A stretch of 64,000 bases of DNA, taken from NCBI GenBank assembly GCA_963750015.1, contig CAVVPU010000136.1:23595-87594 (forward strand), written 5' to 3'. The notes beneath the pieces were generated by a model, which was not told the DNA's origin, did no database searches, and saw only the letters and a program-made list of their open reading frames with translations. A program made the position numbers and the translations under genes. Of the stretch, positions 42,024 to 50,929 are shown piece after piece. Numbering within the stretch: the stretch's first letter is position 1; each line of letters opens with the position of its first letter. The stretch is from CAVVNC01 sp963750015. GTDB lineage: Bacteria > Desulfobacterota > Syntrophorhabdia > Syntrophorhabdales > WCHB1-27.

Positions 42024-44033
42024 TCACTCAACAAGGGCGGCAGCAGCCAGCTCCGACACATCCCTGGCCCTTGTTGTAGCATCGACTCGTGCATCTTTCA
42101 GGCCGTCCTCGAACATGATGAGGCAATAAGGGCATGAGGTCGCAATCACTTCCGGCTTCTTGGTGAGGGCCTGGCCGGTGCGCTCTGTCGAGGTCCGCCT
42201 GCCCCGTGACTCGTGCATCCAGAGCCGGCCTCCGCCCGCACCGCAGCAGAAGCTCTCCTCCCGTGCCCTGTCCATCTCGATGGGCTCATTCCCCGTTGCC
42301 GCCCGTATGATCCCACGGGGCGGCTCATAAATGTCATTGTACCGGCCGAGGTAGCAGGAATCGTGGATCACCACCCTTTCAGCCGACCTGTTGAAGGTGA
42401 GCCTGCCTTCTTCCACGAGCGATGAGATCATCTGGGTATGATGAAGGATCTCGAAATCGGCCCCGAATGCGGGGTAGTCGTTCTTGAAACTGTTGTAGCA
42501 GTGAGGGCAGAGGGTGATGATTTTGTGCACCTTCATCCGTCTGAACCGGGCCACGTTATCCCGGACAATCCGGTCGAAGACGTACTCGTTCCCCGTCCTG
42601 CGCAAAGGGTCACCGCAGCACGGCTCATCCTTGCCCAGTATCGCAAAGTTAATCCCACCCTTCCGCAAGCACGACACGACAGAGGCGAGGACGCTTCTCA
42701 TACGCCCGTTAAAGGAAGGCACACAGCCCGCGAAAAGAAGATAGTCGAAAGGGGTATCGGGTGACGCGAGCGGAATCGATAGGGCTGCGGCCCAGGCGGA
42801 CCGGTCGGCAGGCGTGATGCCATAGGGGTTCGACCTCTGTTCGACGTTCTCGAAGAGTGTCACCAATTCGTGAGGAAAATCGACCTTTTCCATGACGAGG
42901 TGTCTTCTCATCTTGAGGAGCTTCGGAAACTGCTCGATGAAGACCGGGCACTTCCGCACACAGGCGCCGCAGGTCGTGCAATCCCATACAGCTTCGGGCT
43001 GCACCTGGTCGGCCTCCCCTTTTCCGATCAGCTCTACTGTTACGGACGCATGCACGTCTGCCCTTTCCAGGGAGTCAAAATGGCGCTCCTTGAGCACGTG
43101 CATACCGCACGCCTCCATATTCGCCTTGCCCTGGAGGATCACCCGCATCGGGTTGAGCACTTTCCCGGTGGCAGTGGCCGGACAGACTTGAGCACATCGG
43201 CCGCATTCGGTACAGGCAAGGAAGTCGTAGAGGTCCTTCCATGTAAACTGGGTGACCCGGGAGACCCCGAAGGTCTTCCCCTTCCCGAAGACCATCCGGG
43301 GAAGGGTCCCCGGAAAAGAGAGCCGTCTGAAGAAGCAGTTAATCAGGGCCGTGAGTATGTGGAGATGTTTGCTGTAGGGAATGTAACAGATGAAGGCGAG
43401 CAGCACGAGCCCGTGGAGCCACCAGAAGGCGCGGCCGATGAGTTGCCACGGCGGCCATGCCCCGCGGACGAGGAAGGGCCGCGCGATAAGCGCCGACAGG
43501 GGAAGGTATGACGACGGTTCGCCCACCCCTTCTTCTATGACCGACACATGGATTCCGAAGTAGCCTATCATGAGGAGGGCGACGAGGATGAGTATCAGGT
43601 AGGCCCCCGGCTTTGACTCGATGTACCAGGGCCTGAAGAAGAGCCTCCTCACCATGGCGACGAGGACGACGACAAGGACGATCCCCGATGTCACGTCACC
43701 CAGGCAGGTCAAGATCCGGTAAGGGGTTGCGCCGATAAAGCTCAGACTGAAGGCGGAGAATAGGCCATTCACCAGGAACTCAAGGTTCACCGCGAGCTGG
43801 AGTAGGATAAAACCCCAGAAGAGGAGGAAATGGTTAAAACCGAAAGGCTTCTCTATGACCCGCTTTTGTCCGAAGCCGTAAATCAGGAGCGATTTTATCC
43901 GTTCCTTGAGCCGGTCAAACCTGTTCTCGCCCTGGCCGAGAAGAACCATGGCCAGAAGCAGATAGACTCGTCTCGTAAAAAGGGCGAGGGCGAAGGCGAG
44001 GGCGAGGGCGAATAGAGCGTTTCCTATGCCCAT
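42024..44033 (-). CDS. Membrane-bound Fe-S oxidoreductase, EtfAB:menaquinone oxidoreductase-like (DUF224)
   Basis: 669 residues. Five or six membrane helices with histidines in the first 240 residues (NarI-like, probably haem b), then two [4Fe-4S] sites (CTECGRCAQVCP and CTTCGACVRKCP), then two CCG domains (CCGDPLRRTG with CPHCYNSF, and CCGAGGGRLW with CPYCLIMF) like HdrD. Proteins of this architecture next to etfAB serve as ETF:menaquinone oxidoreductase (EMO) in syntrophic fatty-acid oxidisers, moving electrons from acyl-CoA dehydrogenases to the quinone pool. Its start overlaps the etfA stop by ten bases, making one minus-strand operon with etfB-etfA. Confidence 0.88.
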   Translation of the reverse strand: MGIGNALFALALAFALALFTRRVYLLLAMVLLGQGENRFDRLKERIKSLLIYGFGQKRVIEKPFGFNHFLLFWGFILLQLAVNLEFLVNGLFSAFSLSFIGATPYRILTCLGDVTSGIVLVVVLVAMVRRLFFRPWYIESKPGAYLILILVALLMIGYFGIHVSVIEEGVGEPSSYLPLSALIARPFLVRGAWPPWQLIGRAFWWLHGLVLLAFICYIPYSKHLHILTALINCFFRRLSFPGTLPRMVFGKGKTFGVSRVTQFTWKDLYDFLACTECGRCAQVCPATATGKVLNPMRVILQGKANMEACGMHVLKERHFDSLERADVHASVTVELIGKGEADQVQPEAVWDCTTCGACVRKCPVFIEQFPKLLKMRRHLVMEKVDFPHELVTLFENVEQRSNPYGITPADRSAWAAALSIPLASPDTPFDYLLFAGCVPSFNGRMRSVLASVVSCLRKGGINFAILGKDEPCCGDPLRRTGNEYVFDRIVRDNVARFRRMKVHKIITLCPHCYNSFKNDYPAFGADFEILHHTQMISSLVEEGRLTFNRSAERVVIHDSCYLGRYNDIYEPPRGIIRAATGNEPIEMDRAREESFCCGAGGGRLWMHESRGRRTSTERTGQALTKKPEVIATSCPYCLIMFEDGLKDARVDATTRARDVSELAAAALVE

Positions 44034-45334
44034 GTGCCCTCCCCCGCGTTCTGGCCGGAGGCCGGTTTTCTTGCCTTCAGGGCGTCGATGAGTCCTGGGA
44101 TGATCTCAAAGACGTCCCCGATGATGCCCAGGTCGGCCTTCTCAAAAATGGGTGCCCCGGGGTCCCTGTTTATGGCGATCACATACTCGGCGTTCTGCAT
44201 GCCCACAAGGTGCTGGATGGCCCCTGAGATGCCGCAGGCTATATAGAGCTTGGGCCTCACTGTCTTACCCGTCTGCCCCACCTGACGTTCATACCTCACC
44301 CACCCCGCGTCGACTGCGCTCCTCGACCCCGCAACCACCCCCCCGAGCAAGCTCGCCAGCTCGTGAAGCATGGCGAAGTTTTCCGGACTCGTCATGCCCC
44401 TCCCGCCGCTCACTACAATGTCGGCAGCCGTGATGTCGACGCCTGTCTTTTCAATGGGGATTCGCTCGAGAAGACGGGTTCGAATGGCTGCCTCTTCGAT
44501 GGAAAGGGCCTGTCTGAAGATCCTCCCCTCTCTTCCGGGCACAGGTGAGGGGGCGGAGAAGACGTCGGGGCGGACGCTTGCCATCTGTGGACGGGCCCGC
44601 TCGCAGACGATGGTAGCCATGATGTTGCCGCCGAAGGCGGGTCGGGTCTGATCGAGGAGGCGCTCTTTTTTGTCGATGGAAAGCTCGGTACAGTCCGCAG
44701 TCAACCCCGTCCCCAAGGTGGTGGCGACAGCAGACGCCAGGTCCCTCCCGAGGGCCGTGGCGCCGACAAGCAGTATCTCCGGCATATAGCGGATCACCAG
44801 AGAGACGAGCCCCGCAGTGTAAGGTTGGGTGCGGTAGTCGGCAAGGAGCGGATCGTCTATCACATATACGTTACGGGCGCCATAGGCGAACGCCTCTTCG
44901 ACCAGATGGTCCGTACGGACGCCTAGGATGACGGCGGAAAGCTCCTCTTCAAGGTCATGTGCGAGCCTCCCTCCTACCCCGAGAAGCTGCCACGAGACGG
45001 AATGGGCCCTGCCGTCCGTCTGCTCGACAAAGACCCAGACGCCTTTCCATTTGTCCAGGGCCTTCCTGAGAGAACGGTCTTCCTCCTCATCGGGCGGCCC
45101 GGCTTCCACGACCACCCTCTCTCCTTCCGGGTATGACACCTTAAGAGCGGCCACGGGGCAGGCCTTCACGCACTTTCCGCAGCCGATGCATTTGTCGCGG
45201 TCTATTATCGGCTCACCCTTCTCATCGTAGGCGATGGCGTCGACCGGGCAGATGGACTGGCACTTTCCGCAGCCGATGCAGGCAGAAGGGATCAGCTCTG
45301 CCTTGCCCCGCGATTTTTTCTTAAGTTTCGCCAC
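44024..45334 (-). CDS. etfA: EtfA with N-terminal two-[4Fe-4S] ferredoxin domain
   Basis: 436 residues. The first 70 hold two ferredoxin motifs, CIGCGKCQSICP and CIGCGKCVKACP. Residues 85 onward are EtfA, with GRGMTSPENFAMLHELASLL, VGQTGKTVRPKLYIACGISG and AINRDPGAPIFEKADLGI in the FAD domain. The ferredoxin extension is absent from the EtfA at 4617. It probably relays electrons to the neighbouring EMO-like membrane protein. The start is GTG 45334 after GGAG; 33 bp separate it from etfB. Confidence 0.92.
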   Translation of the reverse strand: MAKLKKKSRGKAELIPSACIGCGKCQSICPVDAIAYDEKGEPIIDRDKCIGCGKCVKACPVAALKVSYPEGERVVVEAGPPDEEEDRSLRKALDKWKGVWVFVEQTDGRAHSVSWQLLGVGGRLAHDLEEELSAVILGVRTDHLVEEAFAYGARNVYVIDDPLLADYRTQPYTAGLVSLVIRYMPEILLVGATALGRDLASAVATTLGTGLTADCTELSIDKKERLLDQTRPAFGGNIMATIVCERARPQMASVRPDVFSAPSPVPGREGRIFRQALSIEEAAIRTRLLERIPIEKTGVDITAADIVVSGGRGMTSPENFAMLHELASLLGGVVAGSRSAVDAGWVRYERQVGQTGKTVRPKLYIACGISGAIQHLVGMQNAEYVIAINRDPGAPIFEKADLGIIGDVFEIIPGLIDALKARKPASGQNAGEGTWA

Positions 45335-45367
45335 AACGGTTCTCCATCAGGTGTTAAGGCTTAAAGA

Positions 45368-46186
45368 TCATGCCAAGATTTTCAGCTCTTTCAGCTTGTC
45401 CTGTATCCGGTTGATCCCATCCTGCCTGTGTTCCCCCAGACCGTCGACGATCTCTCCCTCCTTTTTCGGGGGGGCAAAAATCCGTTTAACCCAGGTGGGA
45501 GAGCCGGAAAGGCCGATAGAAGAGGGATCGAGCTTGAGTTCCTCATTGCTCCAGACAGGAATAGGCGCCTCCTCTGAAAGCAGGCGGCCTGCGACCGACG
45601 GATAGCGGGGTCGGTTGGCTTCCCTCACCATCGTAATGAGGGCAGGTAGTCTCGCCTCTATGATCTCGTAGTTCTCGTCGAAGTCGGCTCTGGCCACAAG
45701 CCTGCCGGAAGCGATGTCGACCTCGATGACACGGTCGACGAGAGTGATCTGGCTCATACCGAGACGGGTCGCGATGCCGGGGCCGACCTGAGCCGTGTCG
45801 CCGTCTATGGTCTGTCTGCCGCATATGACGAGACTCACGGGCCGCGTATCGGCCAGGCGCCTGATAGCTGCCGCGAGAATGAAGCTCGTGGCAAGCGTAT
45901 CCGACCCGCCGAAAGCCCGGTCCGACACGAGCACCCCCGAGTCGGCCCCCCGGGCTATGGCCCTTCTGATGACGGTCTCTGCAGGCATGGGTCCCATGGA
46001 GACGATCGTCACGTGGCCGCCGTATCTCTCCCTGATGGCTAGGGCCTCCTCGACGGCGTGATCGTCGAAGGGGTTGGTGATAAAGGGTATGCCCTCCCTA
46101 ATGAGTGTCTTTGTGTGCGGGTCGACCCTCACCTGGGTGGTATCAGGAACCATTTTCACACATACCACAATGTGCAGATCAGCCAT
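45368..46186 (-). CDS. etfB: Electron transfer flavoprotein beta subunit, second copy
   Basis: 272 residues from ATG 46186 (MADLHIVVCVKMVPDTTQ). AGGAGG lies only one base before the ATG, so a later start near the CTG of LHIVVCVK is possible; a longer frame from 46246 is less likely. Core NPFDDHAVEEALAIRE and CGRQTIDGDTAQVGPG. First gene of etfB-etfA-EMO, divergent from tatA. Partner to the ferredoxin-fused EtfA. Confidence 0.92.
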   Translation of the reverse strand: MADLHIVVCVKMVPDTTQVRVDPHTKTLIREGIPFITNPFDDHAVEEALAIRERYGGHVTIVSMGPMPAETVIRRAIARGADSGVLVSDRAFGGSDTLATSFILAAAIRRLADTRPVSLVICGRQTIDGDTAQVGPGIATRLGMSQITLVDRVIEVDIASGRLVARADFDENYEIIEARLPALITMVREANRPRYPSVAGRLLSEEAPIPVWSNEELKLDPSSIGLSGSPTWVKRIFAPPKKEGEIVDGLGEHRQDGINRIQDKLKELKILA

Positions 46187-46324
46187 CCCTCCTGCCTTTC
46201 CCTTTGGTCTAACCCCATGTGCGCCCCGTGAAGAGGCGTCACACACATGTGATTCACCCGGCGGATTTCAATGGGCGCGCTCTGTACCCGGCGGCAGAAT
46301 TACTTCTCCTGTGACTATATTACC

Positions 46325-46333
46325 TGTTATAAT
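46325..46333 (+). promoter_or_regulatory. Extended -10 promoter of tatA
   Basis: TGTTATAAT (46325-46333) is a perfect extended -10 element (TGnTATAAT); no good -35 precedes it, which such promoters tolerate. ATG 46354 follows with GGGAGG between. Confidence 0.7.
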
Positions 46334-46353
46334 GTAATCTTAGGGAGGAAAAA

Positions 46354-46533
46354 ATGTTTCCGAAGCTGCTCGTAATATTGGTCATCGTGTTAATTATCTA
46401 CGGTGTGGGCAAGCTCCCCGAGGTCGGCGGGGGTATTGCCAAAGGGATCAAGGACTTCAAGAAGTCGATGAGAGAGCCTGATGAGATCGACATAACCCCG
46501 AAGGCTGACGACAAGGACAAGAGGTCGTCCTGA
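46354..46533 (+). CDS. tatA: Twin-arginine translocase subunit TatA/E
   Basis: 59 residues: N-terminal membrane helix MFPKLLVILVIVLIIYGVG, hinge KLPEVGGGIAKGIKDFKK amphipathic helix, then an acidic-basic tail. This is the TatA/TatE pattern, here with GVGKLPE in place of the common FGxxKLPE. Forms the pore-like assembly that exports folded Tat substrates with TatC, which is not in the window. Eight bp from folK. Confidence 0.9.
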   Translation: MFPKLLVILVIVLIIYGVGKLPEVGGGIAKGIKDFKKSMREPDEIDITPKADDKDKRSS

Positions 46534-46540
46534 AAAGAGA

Positions 46541-47062
46541 ATGACAGGGATAGCCTACGTGGGTGTCGGCTCCAACATCAACGCCTACGAGAATTGCATA
46601 GAAGGGATAAGAGAAGTGATCGGGAAGGAAGGCGTCGAATTTCTGGCCCTCTCTTCCCTCTATCGAACATCGCCCGTCTCACCGGTCCCCCAACCCGACT
46701 TCCTCAACTGCGTCCTCAAAATAAGATGGGCCGGCTCACCGCTTGAGCTTCTCGCCCTTCTCGCATCCGTAGAAGCGCAGCAGGGCAGAAGAAGGGACGT
46801 CCCGTGCGGGCCTCGCACCCTCGATTTGGATATCCTCCTCTTCGACGATCTGCTCCTCGACACACCCGACCTTACCATACCCCATCCAAGGCTTCAGGAC
46901 AGGCGGTTTGTCCTGGTGCCATGTCTCGAAATCGACCCGGACCTGGTTCATCCCCGGCTCGGCCGCCCCCTCGCTTCCTTTCTTGAGGCGATAGACGAGA
47001 CTCAGCGTGTGGAGCTCTTCGGGAAAACCCCGGTGATGCCCAAAACTCTTGCATCTCTCTGA
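46541..47062 (+). CDS. folK: 7,8-dihydro-6-hydroxymethylpterin pyrophosphokinase
   Basis: 173 residues. AYVGVGSNI at the N-terminus, SSLYRTSPVSP, and the ATP/pterin signature RRRDVPCGPRTLDLDILLFD. Transfers pyrophosphate from ATP to the pterin in folate synthesis. Monofunctional. Confidence 0.94.
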   Translation: MTGIAYVGVGSNINAYENCIEGIREVIGKEGVEFLALSSLYRTSPVSPVPQPDFLNCVLKIRWAGSPLELLALLASVEAQQGRRRDVPCGPRTLDLDILLFDDLLLDTPDLTIPHPRLQDRRFVLVPCLEIDPDLVHPRLGRPLASFLEAIDETQRVELFGKTPVMPKTLASL

Positions 47063-47174
47063 GGCACGTGCTAATCTCACCCAAGAAAAGCACAAAGCAT
47101 TGGACCTGTTTATCACTTACGCGGACAAGACAAGGCCGGGAGTTTTTCATAGAAACAAAGCACAGGGGGATGAA

Positions 47175-47819
47175 ATGAAGTTTTTTATCGATACAGCCAA
47201 TGTCGACGAGATAAGAAAGGGGCTCGAAATGGGACTGGTGGACGGGGTCACCACAAACCCTTCCCTTCTCGCGAGAGAGAAGAAGAACCCGGATGAGCTG
47301 ACCAGGGAGATCGTCTCACTCGTTCCCGGTCCGGTGAGTCTGGAAGTGATCTCGACCCAGGCCCACAGCATGATAGAGGAGGCGCGGCGCCTTGCGGCCA
47401 TCGGGAGCAACGTGGTCGTGAAGATACCCATGACGGAGGAGGGTATGAAAGCGGTGAAGGTCCTTTCCCGGGAGCGGATACGGACCAACGTGACTCTCAT
47501 ATTCCAGCCTCTCCAGGCGCTCATCGCGGCCAAAGCGGGAGCCGATTATGTGAGTCCCTTTGTCGGCCGCCTCGACGACATCTCGGAAGGGGGAATGGAA
47601 ATGGTGGAGACCATCATCGGCGTATATGGCAATTACGGGTTCGAAACCGAGATCATCGTGGCAAGCATCCGCAATCCGCTCCACGTGCTGAGCGCGGCCA
47701 TGATGGGAGCGGATGTGGCGACCATACCTTTTGGCGTCTTGAAGCAGCTCATGAGCCACCCCCTGACCGACATAGGGATCGAGAAGTTCCTGAAAGATTA
47801 CGAGATCCTGGGCAAATGA
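47175..47819 (+). CDS. Transaldolase / fructose-6-phosphate aldolase family
   Basis: 214 residues from ATG 47175 behind GGGGGA. MKFFIDTANVDEIRKGLEMG, GVTTNPSLLARE, the Schiff-base lysine in VVVKIPMTEEG, and SPFVGRLDD are diagnostic of the short MipB/TalC type. It moves a dihydroxyacetone unit in the non-oxidative pentose phosphate pathway or splits F6P; which activity cannot be read from the sequence. Confidence 0.93.
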   Translation: MKFFIDTANVDEIRKGLEMGLVDGVTTNPSLLAREKKNPDELTREIVSLVPGPVSLEVISTQAHSMIEEARRLAAIGSNVVVKIPMTEEGMKAVKVLSRERIRTNVTLIFQPLQALIAAKAGADYVSPFVGRLDDISEGGMEMVETIIGVYGNYGFETEIIVASIRNPLHVLSAAMMGADVATIPFGVLKQLMSHPLTDIGIEKFLKDYEILGK

Positions 47820-47840
47820 CCCCATCCGATAGGTGAATCG

Positions 47841-48983
47841 ATGCTCGTAAAGCCGCGTTATGAAGTGACGGGAGAGATAGGGCCTTTTGATGAAAGGGAC
47901 AATATCCAGGCCCGGGGGGCCCTGCAGCCGGGCTCAGAAAGTTACGTCGAGTTTTACGCGCGCCGGCCCGAATGGGAGGCCGGGGACGACGCGATCAGGC
48001 AGATCGTCGAGCCTTCGGGAAGCACCCTCGACCGTGCCTTCTTCATCGAGGAGATCTTGACCGTGATGAAGGCCGGTGCGGAAGGTCTCGTAGACGGCCC
48101 TCCGGCTTCGAACAAGGTCGATATCACACCGGAAAGGGCAACGGAGAAGATCAAGGGGTTTGCCCGCTTTCTCGGCGCCGATCTCGTACGCGTCGGCCCC
48201 CTGAACCCTGCCTTCGTATACACCCACATAGGAAAGACCCAGGGCGATCCCGCACGGGTCTACGGCTCTCCCATCAGACTCACCCACAGACATGCGATCA
48301 CCGTGGCAGTCGGCCTCGACCCCCTCCTCATGAAAACGGGTCCTGTCCTTCCCATGATAACCGGTGTGATGAGGGCGTACAACAGGCTGGCTGTGATCGC
48401 CAAGACGCTCGCGGGTTACATCCGCTCCCTCGGTTATCCGGGCCGGGCCCACATAGTAAGTAACTACCAGGTACTCTGTGTCCCCACTGCCATCGACGCA
48501 GGGATGGGAGAGCTGGGCCGCCACGGCCTGATGCTCACCAGGGAGCTTGGAAGCGCTCTCAAGCTTGCGTGCGTCACCACCGACCTTCCCCTGGTCTACG
48601 ACCCTCCCATCGACATCGGCGTCGATGAATTTTGCAAAGACTGTAAGATTTGCGCCGAAGTCTGCCCGAGCGCAGCCATACCCTTCGGCGACAAGAAGGT
48701 AGTCCGGGGCGTGAGGAAATGGGCCATAAACTCCCAGGCCTGTTTCAGGATCTGGAAGGAAACCGGAACCGATTGCGGAGTCTGCGTGGCCGCCTGTCCA
48801 TGGACGAAGCCGAGAACAAGGCTCCACAGGCTCGCGGCCGGCCTGGCAACCCGCAAGATGGGTGCAGGCTGGTGGATGAGCCGGGCCGAAAAGCTCCTTT
48901 ACGGCAAGTTCAAGCCCTGCAAGGCGCCAGCCTACTTCGAGGAGCCCGAGCCCCTATGGAAGAACTATAAGTCTCTCAGGTAG
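47841..48983 (+). CDS. Cytosolic reductive-dehalogenase-like Fe-S/cobamide protein
   Basis: 380 residues. The C-terminus has two cluster motifs spaced as in reductive dehalogenases and QueG: CKDCKICAEVCPSAAIPFG and CFRIWKETGTDCGVCVAACPW. The preceding region (LVRVGPLNP, GRHGLMLTRELGSALKLACV, TDLPL) matches the cobalamin-binding nitroreductase-like core. There is no Tat signal peptide and no RdhB anchor, so it is a cytosolic type, as in some catabolic or uncharacterised reductases. Substrate unknown. It lies 21 bp after transaldolase. Confidence 0.8.
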   Translation: MLVKPRYEVTGEIGPFDERDNIQARGALQPGSESYVEFYARRPEWEAGDDAIRQIVEPSGSTLDRAFFIEEILTVMKAGAEGLVDGPPASNKVDITPERATEKIKGFARFLGADLVRVGPLNPAFVYTHIGKTQGDPARVYGSPIRLTHRHAITVAVGLDPLLMKTGPVLPMITGVMRAYNRLAVIAKTLAGYIRSLGYPGRAHIVSNYQVLCVPTAIDAGMGELGRHGLMLTRELGSALKLACVTTDLPLVYDPPIDIGVDEFCKDCKICAEVCPSAAIPFGDKKVVRGVRKWAINSQACFRIWKETGTDCGVCVAACPWTKPRTRLHRLAAGLATRKMGAGWWMSRAEKLLYGKFKPCKAPAYFEEPEPLWKNYKSLR

Positions 48984-49043
48984 GGGCCGTAAGCCTGGTT
49001 GTTCCGGCTCGCCCTGCGCCATCGACACGCTCCGCCGTCTCTT

Positions 49044-49913
49044 TTAGCGCCGTGCCCATGCCACCCGATGGAACTCGTAGGCCGGCAGGCCGGGGCGGTC
49101 CGCCATGTACCTTGCCCGGTAATCGGCCGCGCCGGACTCTTCGACGAGGGTAAGACCATATTTTTTCAGGTAGGAAGGCAGCTCTTCCAGGGCAAAGCCG
49201 AAGGTCCATTGCTCCTCGTTCTCTTCGAGATACCTGATGGTCCTCTGGGAACCGAAAAACTCTTCCGGGTGATCGAGCACCCTTTTGTCGAGATAGGTGA
49301 AAATGAGATCGACACGGGGGAAATTCTCGCTCCATCTAAAGGTCGCATCGACGGCGTCCGATGTAAGATAACTCGTGACGCCCTCCCAGAGAATCGCCGT
49401 AGGGACCGTGTAATCGATAGTGCTTGCAGCCCCTATCTCTTCGAGAGACTGCCTGTTGAAATCTGCCTCATAGTAAGAGACCCTGGCCCGGAGCATCCTC
49501 GTTTCCCGGGTCAGCCTCCGGAGCTTGAAACGCGACGTGTCCGGGTGATCGATCTCGATGATGGCACTACTTTTTAGAAAATCACACCGGAGGGCCCTCA
49601 TGTCGAATCCCGCCCCCAGTATGACGACCTGCCGTGCTCCCGCCCGAACGCTCTTTTCCAATAGGTCATCGATGTACTTTGTCCGTGCGACCCCCGAAGC
49701 GAGGGCGCCGGGTGCCTCTTTTTCGACGAGACGGGGTATGAAGTCTCGTCCTATGGGCAAAGAGGATAATGCCGCGACCAGTCTGAGGGTCCTGTCAAGA
49801 AAGCGGATTGCATAGGGGTCCTTGAAGAGGGAGCTTCCTTGGGGTCGCGCCGTCTCGATCGCCCTGAAAAGGGCCATGTACTGGGCGGTCTTGCTCGCTT
49901 TGTCAGTCTTCAT
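49044..49913 (-). CDS. SAM-dependent methyltransferase (leucine carboxyl methyltransferase-like)
   Basis: 289 residues. ARTKYIDDLLEKSVRAGARQ, VVILGAGFDMRALR (SAM loop), EIDHPDTSRFK (acidic end of strand 2) and AILWEGVTSYLTSDAV are the signatures of the PF04072-type family (TIGR00027-like). The N-terminus KTAQYMALFRAIETARP is also characteristic. Substrate unknown; members often act on small metabolites. Convergent with the reductive-dehalogenase-like gene. Confidence 0.88.
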   Translation of the reverse strand: MKTDKASKTAQYMALFRAIETARPQGSSLFKDPYAIRFLDRTLRLVAALSSLPIGRDFIPRLVEKEAPGALASGVARTKYIDDLLEKSVRAGARQVVILGAGFDMRALRCDFLKSSAIIEIDHPDTSRFKLRRLTRETRMLRARVSYYEADFNRQSLEEIGAASTIDYTVPTAILWEGVTSYLTSDAVDATFRWSENFPRVDLIFTYLDKRVLDHPEEFFGSQRTIRYLEENEEQWTFGFALEELPSYLKKYGLTLVEESGAADYRARYMADRPGLPAYEFHRVAWARR

Positions 49914-49938
49914 ACGTCACTCCTCCCCCTCCGCGGCC

Positions 49939-50685
49939 TTACGAATCTATGCGATTTTTGACGAAGAGCTCTATCGCCCTGTTCGCCTCATCCGGCTTTT
50001 CGAGCATCACCATGTGGCCCGCATCTTCTATGAGAACCAATTGGGAACCGGTCATCTTCTCCTTCAGAAACCGTGAGTATTTTACCGGCGTCAGGGCATC
50101 TTCTTCTCCGCAGAGGATGAGGGCGGGCACCTCTATGGAAGCGACGCTACCCATCATATCGAAGCGATCGCAGGCGACGAAATCTTTACGGATGATCTCC
50201 GCTCTGCAGCCCATCATGATCCCGAGGGCCTCATCTCTCACGCCCCTTGGCGCTCCTTTCGAAAAGGAAAGGCTATTGATATCCGCGAGAGTACGCTCCT
50301 CTTCTTTCAATAAGCCCTCGATTATACCGGGCAAAACCCTCAGCCTCGCGCCTGTGCCGATAAGGACGACCCCTTCGATCACGGAAGGATGAAAGAGCGC
50401 CAGGGACATGGCGATGGCACCGCCCAGGGAATGACCGGCAACATAGTACCCTCTGGGATAGAGACGTTCCATGGAGCCATATATTGCATCGGCATACTCT
50501 TTCACGGAATCGCACCCGTCCCCGGGGGACCTTCCGTGTCCGGGCAGGTCGACGAGCACTACTTCCATCGACGAATGGAGGTACTCTCTCTGTCGTTCCC
50601 ACATCCGACAGTTGCAGCCGGAACCGTGTATGAAAAGCATCGCCGGCCCCTCCCCGTATCGCTCGATATGCAAGCTCGTCCCCAT
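49939..50685 (-). CDS. Alpha/beta hydrolase
   Basis: 248 residues: oxyanion motif FIHGSGCNCRMW, nucleophile VAGHSLGGAIA, acid LCGEEDALTP and histidine EDAGHMVMLEKPDE. A generic hydrolase of the haloperoxidase or ester-hydrolase type. 26 bp upstream of the methyltransferase in the same direction, so they may be co-transcribed. Substrate not inferable. Confidence 0.88.
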   Translation of the reverse strand: MGTSLHIERYGEGPAMLFIHGSGCNCRMWERQREYLHSSMEVVLVDLPGHGRSPGDGCDSVKEYADAIYGSMERLYPRGYYVAGHSLGGAIAMSLALFHPSVIEGVVLIGTGARLRVLPGIIEGLLKEEERTLADINSLSFSKGAPRGVRDEALGIMMGCRAEIIRKDFVACDRFDMMGSVASIEVPALILCGEEDALTPVKYSRFLKEKMTGSQLVLIEDAGHMVMLEKPDEANRAIELFVKNRIDS

Positions 50686-50835
50686 AGCTAAAAGCCTCCT
50701 CTATCTCTTTTCGTCGTTCCTCATCTCCGGCGTGTATGCTATTATCCTTCGGGCATTACGTATTTTCAAGTCCGGGGTGCTATGCAGGGAATGGGTCAGA
50801 GACGAAGGCGGCTCAGTGCGGGACCGCAAAATCAA

Positions 50836-50886
50836 GCACCGCGGATCCAAAAGTGTGGTATGCTCACGCCTTCGGATCCGCGGTGC
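50836..50886 (-). terminator. 13-bp perfect inverted repeat, possible terminator
   Basis: GCACCGCGGATCC (50836-50848) against GGATCCGCGGTGC (50874-50886) with a 25-base loop. On the minus strand TTGATTTTG follows, 44 bases past the rhodanese stop, so it may end that transcript. The large loop is unusual for a terminator. Confidence 0.5.
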
Positions 50887-50929
50887 AAAGAAACGACGAA
50901 GTTAAAAACAAAAAACGTCCGGCCGCCGA

